A stretch of 64,000 bases of DNA from an uncultured Francisella sp. (lineage in GTDB: Bacteria; Pseudomonadota; Gammaproteobacteria; Burkholderiales; Neisseriaceae). Of the stretch, positions 16,754 through 25,681 are shown piece after piece (position 1 is the stretch's first letter; each line of letters opens with the position of its first letter). Where the stretch lies: assembly GCA_943913135.1 (NCBI GenBank), contig CALTVE010000002.1, positions 434,001 through 498,000 of the forward strand, read 5' to 3'. The translations under genes were made by a program, and so were the position numbers. The notes under the pieces were generated by a model. That model saw only the letters and a list, made by a program, of their open reading frames with translations. It did not search any database and was not told where the DNA came from.

Positions 16754-17384
16754 GACCTTTCAGGCTGTAAAAATGTAAAGAAAGACTAAGTAAAAGACTA
16801 AGTAAAAGAACCTGAAAATGCACTGATAAGAGATAGCTAGATACACTTTTTGATTGTATCGAGTGCGATTTCTGCTTTAATTTCCACTTAAGGTAGGGCT
16901 TTATAGGTAATGGTTACTGATTTCCTTTTTTTCTGCCCGCGGTGTTAAAGCAAGAGGGTGGTTCAAGTTCTGAGTAATTTTTTGAATAGACGGGACAACA
17001 CATAAAATGGGTAAAGGGGTGAGTGTTCTAACATCTGCGTGTTAGCGTTCTTAGTCTGTTGTGCCTCCTTTTATTTATACCGACGTTATCTTATATAGTG
17101 GTTTTTAATGCTGATTCTTACGAATTTTTACTTAATTCCATTATTTTTAAAACCCTTAGGAGTTTCCTAATCTAAACTCGTAGATAGGTCCGAAAAATAA
17201 GAATGAAGAAGAGGATTTATAGTTTTTAATAGGCGGATTATTAAAGAAGCGTCATTTGTGTATCGGGCATGGATAAATTTCTACCCTGAGACGGAAAAGA
17301 TTACTTGCCCGAGAGGTATTTGATAAATTTAAATGATGGTATTTTATGGCGTTTTGAGGAGAGATTGCCTCTATGGGAGAAAAT
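16754..17384. other. Non-coding stretch between fabI and the thiolase gene
   Basis: No ORF with a start, Shine-Dalgarno and coding character was found on either strand. It is AT-rich. Near its left end TTTCAGG (16758-16764) and CCTGAAA (16811-16817) form an inverted repeat around a 12-nt tandem repeat. A minus-strand ORF at 17252-17434 overlaps the thiolase start and is not credible. Confidence 0.6.
16781..16808. repeat. 12-nt tandem direct repeat
   Basis: Two exact copies of AAAGACTAAGTA (16781-16792 and 16793-16804) plus a third partial AAAG, sitting between the arms of a 7-bp inverted repeat just after fabI. Confidence 0.8.
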
Positions 17385-18569
17385 ATGAGTGAAAAAGTAG
17401 CAATTGTGGCTGCAAAACGTACGGCAATTGGCAAATTTGGTGGCAGTCTCTCTCAGATAGCCGCTACTCAGTTAGGTGCTACGGTGATTAAAGCACTATT
17501 GGAGGAGACAGGTCTGCCTCCAGCCCTCATGAGTGAAGTGATTATGGGACATGTATTAACTGCAGGTGCGGGGCAAAATACCGCGCGTCAAGCAGCTTTG
17601 GCTGCTGGGCTTCCGGTAGAAGTATCGGCCTTTGGAGTCAATTTGGTGTGTGGTTCTGGGTTACAGGCGGTTAACCTTGCGGCGCAAAATATTCTATTGG
17701 GGGAAGAAGATATTATAATCGCCGGTGGTCAAGAATCGATGAGCGGCGCCCCGTATTTAGTGGAAGACCTACGCCGTGGGAAAAGGATGGGTGATACTAA
17801 ATTGGTTGATAGTATGTTACGTGATGGTCTGATGGATGCCTATCACCACTACCCTATGGGTATCACCGCCGAAAACATAGCCGAACAATTTAAAATAAGT
17901 CGGCAAGAACAAGACCAGTTTTCTTTAGCCTCTCAATATAAAGCTAAAATAGCGCAAGAAAGCGGTCGTTTTCAAGGAGAAATTGTCCCTATAGAGATTA
18001 AAGGGGTAAAAGACGGGTTTCATGTTTTTGATCAAGATGAATTTATCAAAGTCAATATCAGCTTGGCCACATTGGAAAAATTAAAGCCGGTTTTTAAAGA
18101 AGGGGGGACTGTTAGCGCAGGCAATTCTTCAGGGATCAATGACGGGGCTGCCGCGGTGATGCTCATGAAAAAAAGCCGTGCTAAAGAATTAGGTTTAAAA
18201 CCGATTGCTTATATAGAAAGCTATGCTACTGCTGGCTGTGATCCAAGTATTATGGGTATGGGGCCCGTATATGCCATTCCCAAGGCCTTAAAGAGGGCGG
18301 GTTGGGATTTATCTGAAGTGGATTTAATTGAATTGAATGAAGCTTTTGCTTCACAATCAATTGCAGTAGTACGTGAACTTAAATTAGATCTTGATAAAGT
18401 AAATGTAAATGGAGGGGCCATTGCCCTTGGTCATCCCATCGGTGCTTCTGGCTGCCGTATCTTGGTTACTTTACTTTATGAAATGCAAAGAAGAAAAGCG
18501 CAAAAAGGCCTAGCCTCCCTCTGTATTGGAGGTGGCATGGGGGTGGCGACTGCAGTATCGCTGGCCTAA
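17385..18569 (+). CDS. Acetyl-CoA C-acetyltransferase (thiolase)
   Basis: Condenses or cleaves acetoacetyl-CoA; a PhaA/AtoB-type biosynthetic thiolase. Starting at 17385 (MSEKVAIVAAKRT) gives 394 residues and puts the nucleophilic Cys at 89 (VCGSG), the same number as in the well-studied Zoogloea enzyme. The C-terminal GHPIGASG His and CIGGGMG Cys are present. An ATG at 17373 with an upstream GAGGAGAG is an alternative start adding four residues. No phaB, phaC or acyl-CoA dehydrogenase is adjacent, so its pathway is unclear. icd follows after 44 nt. Confidence 0.94.
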   Translation: MSEKVAIVAAKRTAIGKFGGSLSQIAATQLGATVIKALLEETGLPPALMSEVIMGHVLTAGAGQNTARQAALAAGLPVEVSAFGVNLVCGSGLQAVNLAAQNILLGEEDIIIAGGQESMSGAPYLVEDLRRGKRMGDTKLVDSMLRDGLMDAYHHYPMGITAENIAEQFKISRQEQDQFSLASQYKAKIAQESGRFQGEIVPIEIKGVKDGFHVFDQDEFIKVNISLATLEKLKPVFKEGGTVSAGNSSGINDGAAAVMLMKKSRAKELGLKPIAYIESYATAGCDPSIMGMGPVYAIPKALKRAGWDLSEVDLIELNEAFASQSIAVVRELKLDLDKVNVNGGAIALGHPIGASGCRILVTLLYEMQRRKAQKGLASLCIGGGMGVATAVSLA

Positions 18570-18613
18570 GCCCTGAATAAACCTCTGTTAATCGAATAAT
18601 TAGGAGATATGAA

Positions 18614-19855
18614 GTGAGTAAAGTAAAAATTCCACAACGTGGGCAAAAAATAATATTAGGACAAAATATTCCTGATAATCCGATCATCCCCTACGTTGAA
18701 GGCGATGGTATCGGGGTTGATATTACCCCGGTGATGATTAAAGTAGTTGATAGTGCAGTAGAAAAATCCTATGGGGGTAAAAAGAAAATCCATTGGATGG
18801 AAGTATATGCCGGAGGTAAAGCTACCCAAGTATATGGTGAAGGCGTGTGGCTTCCTGAAGAAACTGTAGAATATCTCAAAGAGTATGTGGTATCGATTAA
18901 AGGACCGATGACGACACCTATCGGGGGGGGAATTCGCTCTTTAAACGTAGCACTGCGTCAGCAGTTGGATCTGTATCAATGTATTCGTCCTATACATTAT
19001 TTTCAAGGGGTACCTTCTCCGATGAAAGACCCGAGCAAGGCCGAAATGGTGATTTTCCGTGAAAATACGGAAGATATTTACGCCGGTATCGAATGGCCTG
19101 CAGGTTCTGATGAGGCGAAAAAGATTATTCAATTTTTACAAAATGACTTACACGTCAAATATTTTCGGTCAGTAAACGAGACGGGCATCGGCATTAAGCC
19201 GATTTCTAAAGAAGGATCCGAGCGTTTATTTCGCGCCGCACTGAATTATGCTATCCGTTATGATCGCAAGAGTGTCACCATTGTCCATAAGGGCAATATT
19301 ATGAAATACACTGAAGGGGCATTCCGTGACTGGTCTTATGCTTTAGCGCAAAGAGAATTTAATGCAGAATGGATTGGTTCTGGCCCTTGGGTCAAGATAA
19401 AAAATCCGCACACGGGTAATGAAATCGTTATTAAGGATGCGATTGCAGATAATTTCTTGCAGCAAGTACTTTTACGTCCTGAAGAATATGATGTAATTGC
19501 CACCATGAACTTAAACGGCGACTATTTATCAGATGCGCTGGCTGCCCAGGTGGGCGGAATTGGCATGGCACCTGGGGCGAACGTATCCGATAATTACGCA
19601 ATGTTTGAAGCAACCCACGGCACTGCCCCGAAATATGCGGGCCTCAATAAAGCCAATCCCAGTTCTTTAATTTTATCGGCAGTCATGATGTTGCAATATT
19701 TAGGTTGGAAGGAAGCGGCAGAAAAGATTATCGATGGTATTCAGAAGAGTATTCTGGAAAAGAAAGTAACCTACGATTTAGCGCGTGACGTACCAGAGGC
19801 CACTGAACTTTCCACTTCTGAATTTGGCAGTCAAATCATTAAGAATATGCAATAA
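18614..19855 (+). CDS. icd: Isocitrate dehydrogenase, NADP-dependent
   Basis: TCA-cycle oxidative decarboxylation of isocitrate. The start is GTG at 18614 with GGAGATATGAA upstream; the nearby ATG at 18608 hits a stop after two codons. At 413 residues it is E. coli type (416). Seen are the phosphorylatable Ser in RSLNVALRQ, the HGTAPKYAG segment whose Lys-Tyr pair marks NADP preference, and the C-terminal TYDLAR with the matching Arg. The stop lies 1 nt from the end of the convergent rpoH. Ser phosphorylation by an AceK-type kinase is possible but aceK is not seen here. Confidence 0.97.
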   Translation: MSKVKIPQRGQKIILGQNIPDNPIIPYVEGDGIGVDITPVMIKVVDSAVEKSYGGKKKIHWMEVYAGGKATQVYGEGVWLPEETVEYLKEYVVSIKGPMTTPIGGGIRSLNVALRQQLDLYQCIRPIHYFQGVPSPMKDPSKAEMVIFRENTEDIYAGIEWPAGSDEAKKIIQFLQNDLHVKYFRSVNETGIGIKPISKEGSERLFRAALNYAIRYDRKSVTIVHKGNIMKYTEGAFRDWSYALAQREFNAEWIGSGPWVKIKNPHTGNEIVIKDAIADNFLQQVLLRPEEYDVIATMNLNGDYLSDALAAQVGGIGMAPGANVSDNYAMFEATHGTAPKYAGLNKANPSSLILSAVMMLQYLGWKEAAEKIIDGIQKSILEKKVTYDLARDVPEATELSTSEFGSQIIKNMQ

Positions 19856-19856
19856 T

Positions 19857-20711
19857 TTAAGCGTCTACGTGCAAATAGTGGCGGATTTTTTCTATAGCTT
19901 TCGCTTCTATTTGCCGTATTCTTTCTGGTGATACACCATAACGGGCTGCTAGATTTTGTAACGTGGCAGTTTTATCGGTTAACCACCGACTTTGGATGAT
20001 ATCGCGGCTCCGGTCATCCAGTTCAGCTAAAGCTTTATGCAGGCCTTCGCTATGTAGGCTCTCCTCATCCTTTTTTTCTAGCAAGAGCTGCGGTTCGTTG
20101 TCTGTATCAGTAAGCCAATCGATGGGAGCGTAAGATTCTTCCTCATCTTTATCGTTATCCCGCAGCAAAGCAACATCACGACCGGACATGCGCTTTTCCA
20201 TTTCATAGACGTCTTTTAATTTAACTCCCAAATCATCCGCGATGTTTTGAGCTTCTGCTTTTGATAGCACTTTGGTATCTTTACGCATGCGGCGCAGATT
20301 GAAAAACAATTTGCGTTGGGGTTTGGTCGTTGCCACTCGCACCAGACGCCAGTTGCGTAAGACAAATTCATGGATTTCAGCTTTAATCCAGTGGATAGCG
20401 AAGGATACCAGACGTACCCCACGGCTGGGGTCAAACCGTTTCACGGCCTTCATTAGACCGATATTCCCTTCTTGAATCAAATCAGCCTGGTTTAAACCAT
20501 AGCCTTCATATTCACGGGCGATAGAAACTACTAGACGCAAATGGGACAAAATAAGCTTTTTTGCCGCATTTAAATCACCTTCTTGAGAAAGTTTTTCTGC
20601 CAGCTCGTGTTCTTCTTCGGCGCTCAATAGGGGGATGGAGTTAACTGTACGGATGTATTGTGCTAAGTTGCCGGCGCCAGTAAGAATAGGTAACTTTACA
20701 TCTTGGCTCAT
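19857..20711 (-). CDS. rpoH: RNA polymerase heat-shock sigma factor RpoH (sigma-32)
   Basis: Directs transcription of heat-shock genes such as clpB. At 284 residues it matches E. coli sigma-32. Region 2 includes LRLVVSIAREYEGYG and QADLIQEGNIGLMKAV. The RpoH box QRKLFFNLR, which separates RpoH from RpoD/RpoS, is present. Region 4 has the helix-turn-helix YGVSPERIRQIE. GGGAGGA lies about 11 nt before the ATG. It follows folE2 with a 161-nt gap containing a 21-bp-arm hairpin, and is convergent with icd with 1 nt between stops. Confidence 0.97.
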   Translation of the reverse strand: MSQDVKLPILTGAGNLAQYIRTVNSIPLLSAEEEHELAEKLSQEGDLNAAKKLILSHLRLVVSIAREYEGYGLNQADLIQEGNIGLMKAVKRFDPSRGVRLVSFAIHWIKAEIHEFVLRNWRLVRVATTKPQRKLFFNLRRMRKDTKVLSKAEAQNIADDLGVKLKDVYEMEKRMSGRDVALLRDNDKDEEESYAPIDWLTDTDNEPQLLLEKKDEESLHSEGLHKALAELDDRSRDIIQSRWLTDKTATLQNLAARYGVSPERIRQIEAKAIEKIRHYLHVDA

Positions 20712-20749
20712 GGGGCAGTGTCCTCCCAGAATGGGTTAATCTTTACTAG

Positions 20750-20810
20750 ATGGGCTTAAAGGGGAAGAGCCTAATAAAGCAACGTAAGCGCTCCTCCCCT
20801 TTAAGCCCAT
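20750..20810 (-). promoter_or_regulatory. Large hairpin in the rpoH leader
   Basis: Left arm 20750-20770 and right arm 20790-20810 pair over 21 positions with one mismatch, the outer 15 being perfect (ATGGGCTTAAAGGGG and its complement). The loop is 19 nt. No T-run follows on the rpoH strand, so it is not a standard terminator. TAGAAT on the minus strand (plus 20817-20822) could be a -10 box that would start the mRNA at about the hairpin base. A separate weaker hairpin (20850-20867) sits just after folE2. Confidence 0.75.
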
Positions 20811-20872
20811 TGTTTCATTCTAGCGGATCTTAAGGAAAAAACCTAATAAAGCTAATTTAGTTTAGCTATTTG

Positions 20873-21643
20873 CTAGGCTTTCACTTTAGCAAAAGCAGAA
20901 TGGTTGTGGATGGATTCAAAGTTTTCACTACTGGCGGTAAAATGAATGATCTCTTTGACTTCCAAAAGGCGACGATATAAATCGCGCGCCATGTCTTCAA
21001 CGAATTTGGCCTGGGTATAAGCTCGCTCAGTAACGTATTTTTCATCTGGCCGTTTTAATAGGCTATAAAGATCGCATGAAGCTTCACTCTCGGCGATTTC
21101 AATCAGAGTTTCTGGTTCGAGTGTGCCTTCATATTGCGCTTTTATCGTAATTAAAGAACGTTGATTATGGGCACCAAAATCAGAAATTTCTTTAGAGCAG
21201 GGACAAAGAGAGGTAACGGGCACTTTAACCTGTAAAAACTGTGTACTGGCTCCGTCTTTTGCCTGGTGGATATGGTAAGCAACCAGATAATCCATCAGAC
21301 TTTTTTGTCCGCTTATAGGAGCCCTTTTTTCCATGAAAAATGGAGCTTCCAGATAGATTTCAGCTTCGGGCGCTTCTAAACAATCACGCAACTCTTGGGT
21401 TAATTCGCGCATACTACGTGCATCTATTGGGCGGATATTTCTCGTCATTAGCGCAATAAAACGCGACATGTGGGTGCCTTTGTAACGACCAGGCAAATAG
21501 CAATACATACTGATGTTACCCACTGTGTTCTGCAGACCTGATCGGGTACGCCATTGAAAGGGTAGGCGGAAATCTTTAATTCCCACCTGAGGGATATCAA
21601 TATTGCGACTATCAAAAGAACTTTGCGTGTCGGTCAAAGCCAT
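20873..21643 (-). CDS. folE2: GTP cyclohydrolase FolE2 (type IB)
   Basis: Makes dihydroneopterin triphosphate from GTP for folate (and queuosine) synthesis; the IB type replaces zinc-dependent FolE. The catalytic Cys segment is TSLCPCSKEIS, and the family pattern continues in FGAHNQRS and the C-terminal HNHSAFAKV. The ATG at 21643 (256 residues) has AAGGAA upstream. The 8 extra codons of the longer ORF start at a TTG that lies across the Shine-Dalgarno. Whether a zinc-dependent folE also exists is not visible here. Confidence 0.95.
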   Translation of the reverse strand: MALTDTQSSFDSRNIDIPQVGIKDFRLPFQWRTRSGLQNTVGNISMYCYLPGRYKGTHMSRFIALMTRNIRPIDARSMRELTQELRDCLEAPEAEIYLEAPFFMEKRAPISGQKSLMDYLVAYHIHQAKDGASTQFLQVKVPVTSLCPCSKEISDFGAHNQRSLITIKAQYEGTLEPETLIEIAESEASCDLYSLLKRPDEKYVTERAYTQAKFVEDMARDLYRRLLEVKEIIHFTASSENFESIHNHSAFAKVKA

Positions 21644-21708
21644 AATGTTGGAATTCCTTTTGGACAAAATAAGGGCGGAATTGGGTTTATAAAGAAAACT
21701 AGCGCGGT

Positions 21709-21737
21709 AGTATAACCTCTGAGGTTTGCTTCAGCAA
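21709..21737 (-). promoter_or_regulatory. Candidate folE2 promoter with embedded 13-bp palindrome
   Basis: On the minus strand TTGCTG (plus 21732-21737), a 17-nt spacer, then TATACT (plus 21709-21714). The palindrome AACCTC-T-GAGGTT (21714-21726) fills the spacer next to the -10 box, a classic place for a repressor operator. FolE2 genes are often zinc (Zur) regulated, but this palindrome does not match the Zur boxes I know. Confidence 0.55.
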
Positions 21738-21776
21738 TAAGGGGGGTTCCTAGAACTATAAATATGCTTTAAGACT

Positions 21777-24089
21777 TTAAAACAAGTTATCCAAATTGGT
21801 AGACTCGGAGGAGGGGGCAGTATCGCTATGGTTGCCTATTGATTCTGCATTATTATCAGTGCTGATAGGGAGATTGCGAGGCCCACTTTTACCTTTCAAA
21901 GAATAAAATCCATTGTGTTCTATTACATCCTTGGGTTGTGTAGGGCCTCTATCCGGTATATTTTTAAGGGCTTGACGCATGTATTCCATCCATAAAGGTA
22001 ATGCTATTTGTGCTCCATAGCCTACGGGGCTTTTGCCGGCAGGGTTATCGTAACCCACATAAACGGCGGCAGCTAAACGTTGGTTAAAACCCACAAACCA
22101 GGCATCCTTTCGTTTATTGGAAGTTCCTGTTTTACCCCCGATATCAGAGCGATTCATCGCCAAGGCAGCGCGACCGGTTCCCTCGCGAATTACACTTTGT
22201 AGCATTTTGTACATAATGTAAGCGTTACCGGTGCTGATGGTATGAGGGGCATTTTTTCCTGCAATCAAAGGCTTAGTTTGAGCGATTAATTGTCCCCGCG
22301 CATTATAGATGCGATCGATTACATAAGGCGACACCAGAAAACCGCCATTGGCAAATACCGCATATCCGCGCGCCATTTGCAAAGGTGTTATATCGCCAGA
22401 ACCCAAAACCATTGTCAGATTTTGAGGGATATGCTCTTTCTTAAGACCAAAACGGCTAAGATAATTATAGGCATAAGATAAGCCGATACTATACAGTAAT
22501 CTTACGGCTACTACATTGCGTGAATGGGCAAACCCGGAAGCCAAAGTAGTGGGACCATGATAAACGCCAGAAGCATTCTTAGGAGAATAGCGGCCATAAT
22601 GTACGGGAGCATCGTTGATGACAGTCGCAGTGCTATAGCCTTTTTCAATGGCTGCGGAATAAACAAAGGGTTTAAAGGTAGAACCAGGTTGACGGTAAGC
22701 TTGAGTGGCGCGATTAAATTGTTTGGAGAAAAAATCAAAACCGCCGACCACAGCTTGAATTGCGCCCGTACGCGGTTCAATAGCGATTAACCCTGCTTCT
22801 AAAAGAGGGGGTTGAATTACTTGCCAACCCCCTTCACTGTTATGGGCAAGGCGGATAATAGAGCCAACTTGTACCTGTTTTTTACCCATGGACGTATTGT
22901 TGATTGCATGTTTAATTGGGTTTAAGGCGGCACCTGTTAAATTGATAGGCGATTTTTGCTTTTCCACTAACAGTTTTACTTTTTGCGGGCTCGCTTCAAT
23001 GACAATTGCAGGGATCTCTCCCTGAACAGTATGACGCGAAGATAAATAATGTAAAGCGGCCACTTCTAAGTTTTCTGGTTTGATCTTGCTTAAATCTACC
23101 CAAGCTTCACTACCACGGAACTTAGTTTTCGGCGACTGACGCAAAAGAAGGCGGCGAACTGCTTGTGTTGCAGTCTTTTGGTTTTTAGAGGTGACGGTGG
23201 CATAGACTCTAAAGCCGGAACGGTAAATGTCATCACCATAACGATCATGCAACTGTTTTCTGACCATTTCGGCTACATAGAGCGAATTTTCATCTACTTC
23301 TTCTTGTTCAGAATTATTTTTGAACGCCAGCTTTTGATTGATTGCGTCCTTATACATCTTTTGTGTAATCCATCCTTCGCTCAACATATTTTGTAAGACA
23401 TATAACTGCCGTTTACGTGCTCTTTCTGGGTTCACAATGGGGTTAAAGGCGGAGGGGGCTTTAGGAAGGCCTGCCAACATAGCTACTTCAGCAACGGTAA
23501 GGTATTTAACCGGTTTGCCAAAATAAGCTTCAGAGGCAGCAGTAAAACCATAAGCCTTTTGCCCTAAATAGATTTGGTTAAAGTATAATTCCAGAATCTG
23601 ATCCTTACGTAGATTCATTTCAATTTTTAGGGCAAGAAGAATTTCATAAAATTTACGTTTGTAAGTTTTTTCATTGGATAAAAAGAAATTTTTTGCCACC
23701 TGCTGGGTGATAGTGCTGGCTCCTTGGCTGACATGTCCAGTGAGGAAGTTGCTAATAAAAGCACGGGAAATTCCAGCTACATCAAAGCCTTTATGTTTGT
23801 AAAAGTGTTTATCTTCGGCGGCAAGAACCGCGTATTTAAGGATTTCAGGGAAATCGTCAATTTTAGTAAATTCCCGTCTTTCAACCCCATATTGGCCAAT
23901 CAGGACATTATCTTGTGAGTAAATTTTTATTGGCATGCTGGGCTCATAATGAGTGATTCTCTCTAAAGTTGGCAAACGTGGAAAAGTAAAAACAATTGCC
24001 AACAAAATAAGGCCTATAATCAATAGAAAAAGACTGCAAACTAACAATACAGTAGAAAGAATAAGTTTTTTAGCAGGTTGCTTATCCAT
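21777..24089 (-). CDS. mrcA: Penicillin-binding protein 1A (class A, bifunctional)
   Basis: Inner-membrane peptidoglycan glycosyltransferase and transpeptidase. From ATG 24089 it is 770 residues: an N-terminal transmembrane helix (about 10-36), GT51 domain with AAEDKHFYKHKG (catalytic Glu), an OB-like insert, then the transpeptidase with SxxK as STFK in RQPGSTFKP, SRN in FAHSRNVV and KTG in GGKTGTSN. A TTG at 24110 would add seven residues; neither start has a clear Shine-Dalgarno. It is divergent from pilMNOPQ, the usual gammaproteobacterial arrangement. ponA is a synonym. Confidence 0.97.
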   Translation of the reverse strand: MDKQPAKKLILSTVLLVCSLFLLIIGLILLAIVFTFPRLPTLERITHYEPSMPIKIYSQDNVLIGQYGVERREFTKIDDFPEILKYAVLAAEDKHFYKHKGFDVAGISRAFISNFLTGHVSQGASTITQQVAKNFFLSNEKTYKRKFYEILLALKIEMNLRKDQILELYFNQIYLGQKAYGFTAASEAYFGKPVKYLTVAEVAMLAGLPKAPSAFNPIVNPERARKRQLYVLQNMLSEGWITQKMYKDAINQKLAFKNNSEQEEVDENSLYVAEMVRKQLHDRYGDDIYRSGFRVYATVTSKNQKTATQAVRRLLLRQSPKTKFRGSEAWVDLSKIKPENLEVAALHYLSSRHTVQGEIPAIVIEASPQKVKLLVEKQKSPINLTGAALNPIKHAINNTSMGKKQVQVGSIIRLAHNSEGGWQVIQPPLLEAGLIAIEPRTGAIQAVVGGFDFFSKQFNRATQAYRQPGSTFKPFVYSAAIEKGYSTATVINDAPVHYGRYSPKNASGVYHGPTTLASGFAHSRNVVAVRLLYSIGLSYAYNYLSRFGLKKEHIPQNLTMVLGSGDITPLQMARGYAVFANGGFLVSPYVIDRIYNARGQLIAQTKPLIAGKNAPHTISTGNAYIMYKMLQSVIREGTGRAALAMNRSDIGGKTGTSNKRKDAWFVGFNQRLAAAVYVGYDNPAGKSPVGYGAQIALPLWMEYMRQALKNIPDRGPTQPKDVIEHNGFYSLKGKSGPRNLPISTDNNAESIGNHSDTAPSSESTNLDNLF

Positions 24090-24469
24090 AAAAAGCACAA
24101 CTATGAACAATGGGGAAAAACGGATTAAAGAGTTACTTAGGTTAATTTTAGAAATGATTATACCCGAAAGCAGAAGATGGAAAAATCCTCAGTTATAGGT
24201 AAATTATTTAAAAGCGTGTGATTAAAGCGACGCTTAGTAAAAAAGGTGGTCTAAAAATATTTTAAAAACTGTCGAAGCTGATAAACTACACACTGCTGTC
24301 GAGCGACAGTTTAAGTAATACCTAATAATAGAAGAGAACAGACATTCGCTAACTACTACCTTAAACCGATAAGAAACTACTAAAAAATGCCCTGGCTTAA
24401 ACTTTAAGGCACTGGCAGAGAGTTTTGAACAGGCCTTTTTACAGGCACGAGAACTTACAGGATAAAAAC
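24090..24469. other. Divergent mrcA/pilM intergenic region
   Basis: 380 nt without a gene. It contains the inverted repeat CTGTCG-AG-CGACAG (24296-24309) and an additional CTGTCG half-site at 24269-24274. I could not pick a convincing -35/-10 pair for either gene. Confidence 0.6.
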
Positions 24470-25681
24470 ATGTTGAATAAGTGGATAAGTAAGTTTAAAA
24501 AGGGTGCAGCTAAGGAGAAAGGAGCCCCCTCTGATATCAATCCTTCTCTGTTTGAGGATAAGGATCAGAAAGACCTTTTATTTATTAATAGGTACACAGC
24601 ATTGGATGCGAGCAGTGTACAAGCGTTGCACACCGTGGGTGTTCATTTTGATGATGCCCGCATGACCTATGTGCTTTTGAAAAAGGAAGGCGAGGGAGTG
24701 AAATTAAAGTCTTATAAAACCTTGCCTTTACGCCGAGACGCGGTTGTTGGCTCTAAAATTGTGGAAATGGATACAGTAGCAGCAACATTGTTACGGTTGG
24801 CGCGTGGTTTTGAACGCTACAGTCGACAGTTTGTTGTTTCTTTACCACAAAATGTCGTTACTTTAGAGTACTTTAGCTATGACCCGAAAGAAGACGAAGA
24901 AACCCTAGAAGAAGCGGCCGAAGCGCAAGCAAGTCGGGTGGCTAGCCTGGATCAGATCTACTTTGATTTTTACGTGAGTGAACAAGACGATGAGGAAAAC
25001 GACAAAGCTGACGAAGAAGCCCAACCTTACAATAATGTGATTTTAGCGATCGCTAAAATAGAAGACGTAGACAGTCGCATTTACCTTTCTGAAATCACAG
25101 GGCTTCATTTACAGTATGTGGATGTTGGCTCGATTGCTCGACAAAATGCTTATTCATATTGGATTAATAACTATGCTCCTGAGGAAGAAAATGATTTAAT
25201 CGCTGTGTGTGATATAGGCGATTTATATACTCAGATAACTTATTCTATTCATGGGCGGATTTTGCATACTAGCGTGATTGATATCGGCGCCCGTGATTTA
25301 TTGGAAAGTGTCCCAGATTTTGAAGATATTGATGCGGAAAAAGCATTTAGTATTTTACGGGATGACTTTGATTTCACCCCTTATGAAGAAGAAGTAGAAA
25401 CCATTGAAAACAAACTATCGCATGAGATTCTGCGTTCAGTGCGAGTTTTTTATTCACAAAATAGCGAAGCACAAACAGATGTAACACGAATGTATCTAAC
25501 CGGTATTGGCGCTAAGGTATTAGACATGAGTGCCCTTTTGGAGCAGGTTTTAGAAGTGCCGGTAGAAGTGCTTAATCCTGCTGCTGCTGCCGTCCCCAGT
25601 GACATAGCTCGGGGGCGAGTTAATCACGATGCCTATGATTTAACTACAGCTTTTGGTTTGGCTTTAAGAGGTTTTCTATGA
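24470..25681 (+). CDS. pilM: Type IV pilus assembly protein PilM
   Basis: Actin-like cytoplasmic ATPase that binds the PilN N-terminus and links the pilus motor to the alignment complex. The ATG at 24470 follows AGGATAAAAAC; the longer ORF starts from a TTG. At 403 residues it is about 50 longer than usual PilM. Extra length includes an N-terminal Lys-rich extension and an acidic insert around 172-184. Actin-fold elements include the C-terminal YLTGIGAKV and the conserved PAAAAVPSD. It overlaps pilN by 4 nt. Confidence 0.93.
   Translation: MLNKWISKFKKGAAKEKGAPSDINPSLFEDKDQKDLLFINRYTALDASSVQALHTVGVHFDDARMTYVLLKKEGEGVKLKSYKTLPLRRDAVVGSKIVEMDTVAATLLRLARGFERYSRQFVVSLPQNVVTLEYFSYDPKEDEETLEEAAEAQASRVASLDQIYFDFYVSEQDDEENDKADEEAQPYNNVILAIAKIEDVDSRIYLSEITGLHLQYVDVGSIARQNAYSYWINNYAPEEENDLIAVCDIGDLYTQITYSIHGRILHTSVIDIGARDLLESVPDFEDIDAEKAFSILRDDFDFTPYEEEVETIENKLSHEILRSVRVFYSQNSEAQTDVTRMYLTGIGAKVLDMSALLEQVLEVPVEVLNPAAAAVPSDIARGRVNHDAYDLTTAFGLALRGFL

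Noticed and set aside
17252..17434. 60-residue minus-strand ORF with a hydrophobic N-terminus
   Set aside because: It overlaps the thiolase start, has no Shine-Dalgarno and no family resemblance.
24296..24309. CTGT...ACAG palindrome as a LexA box
   Set aside because: The gap between CTGT and ACAG is 6 nt, while the gammaproteobacterial LexA box needs 8.
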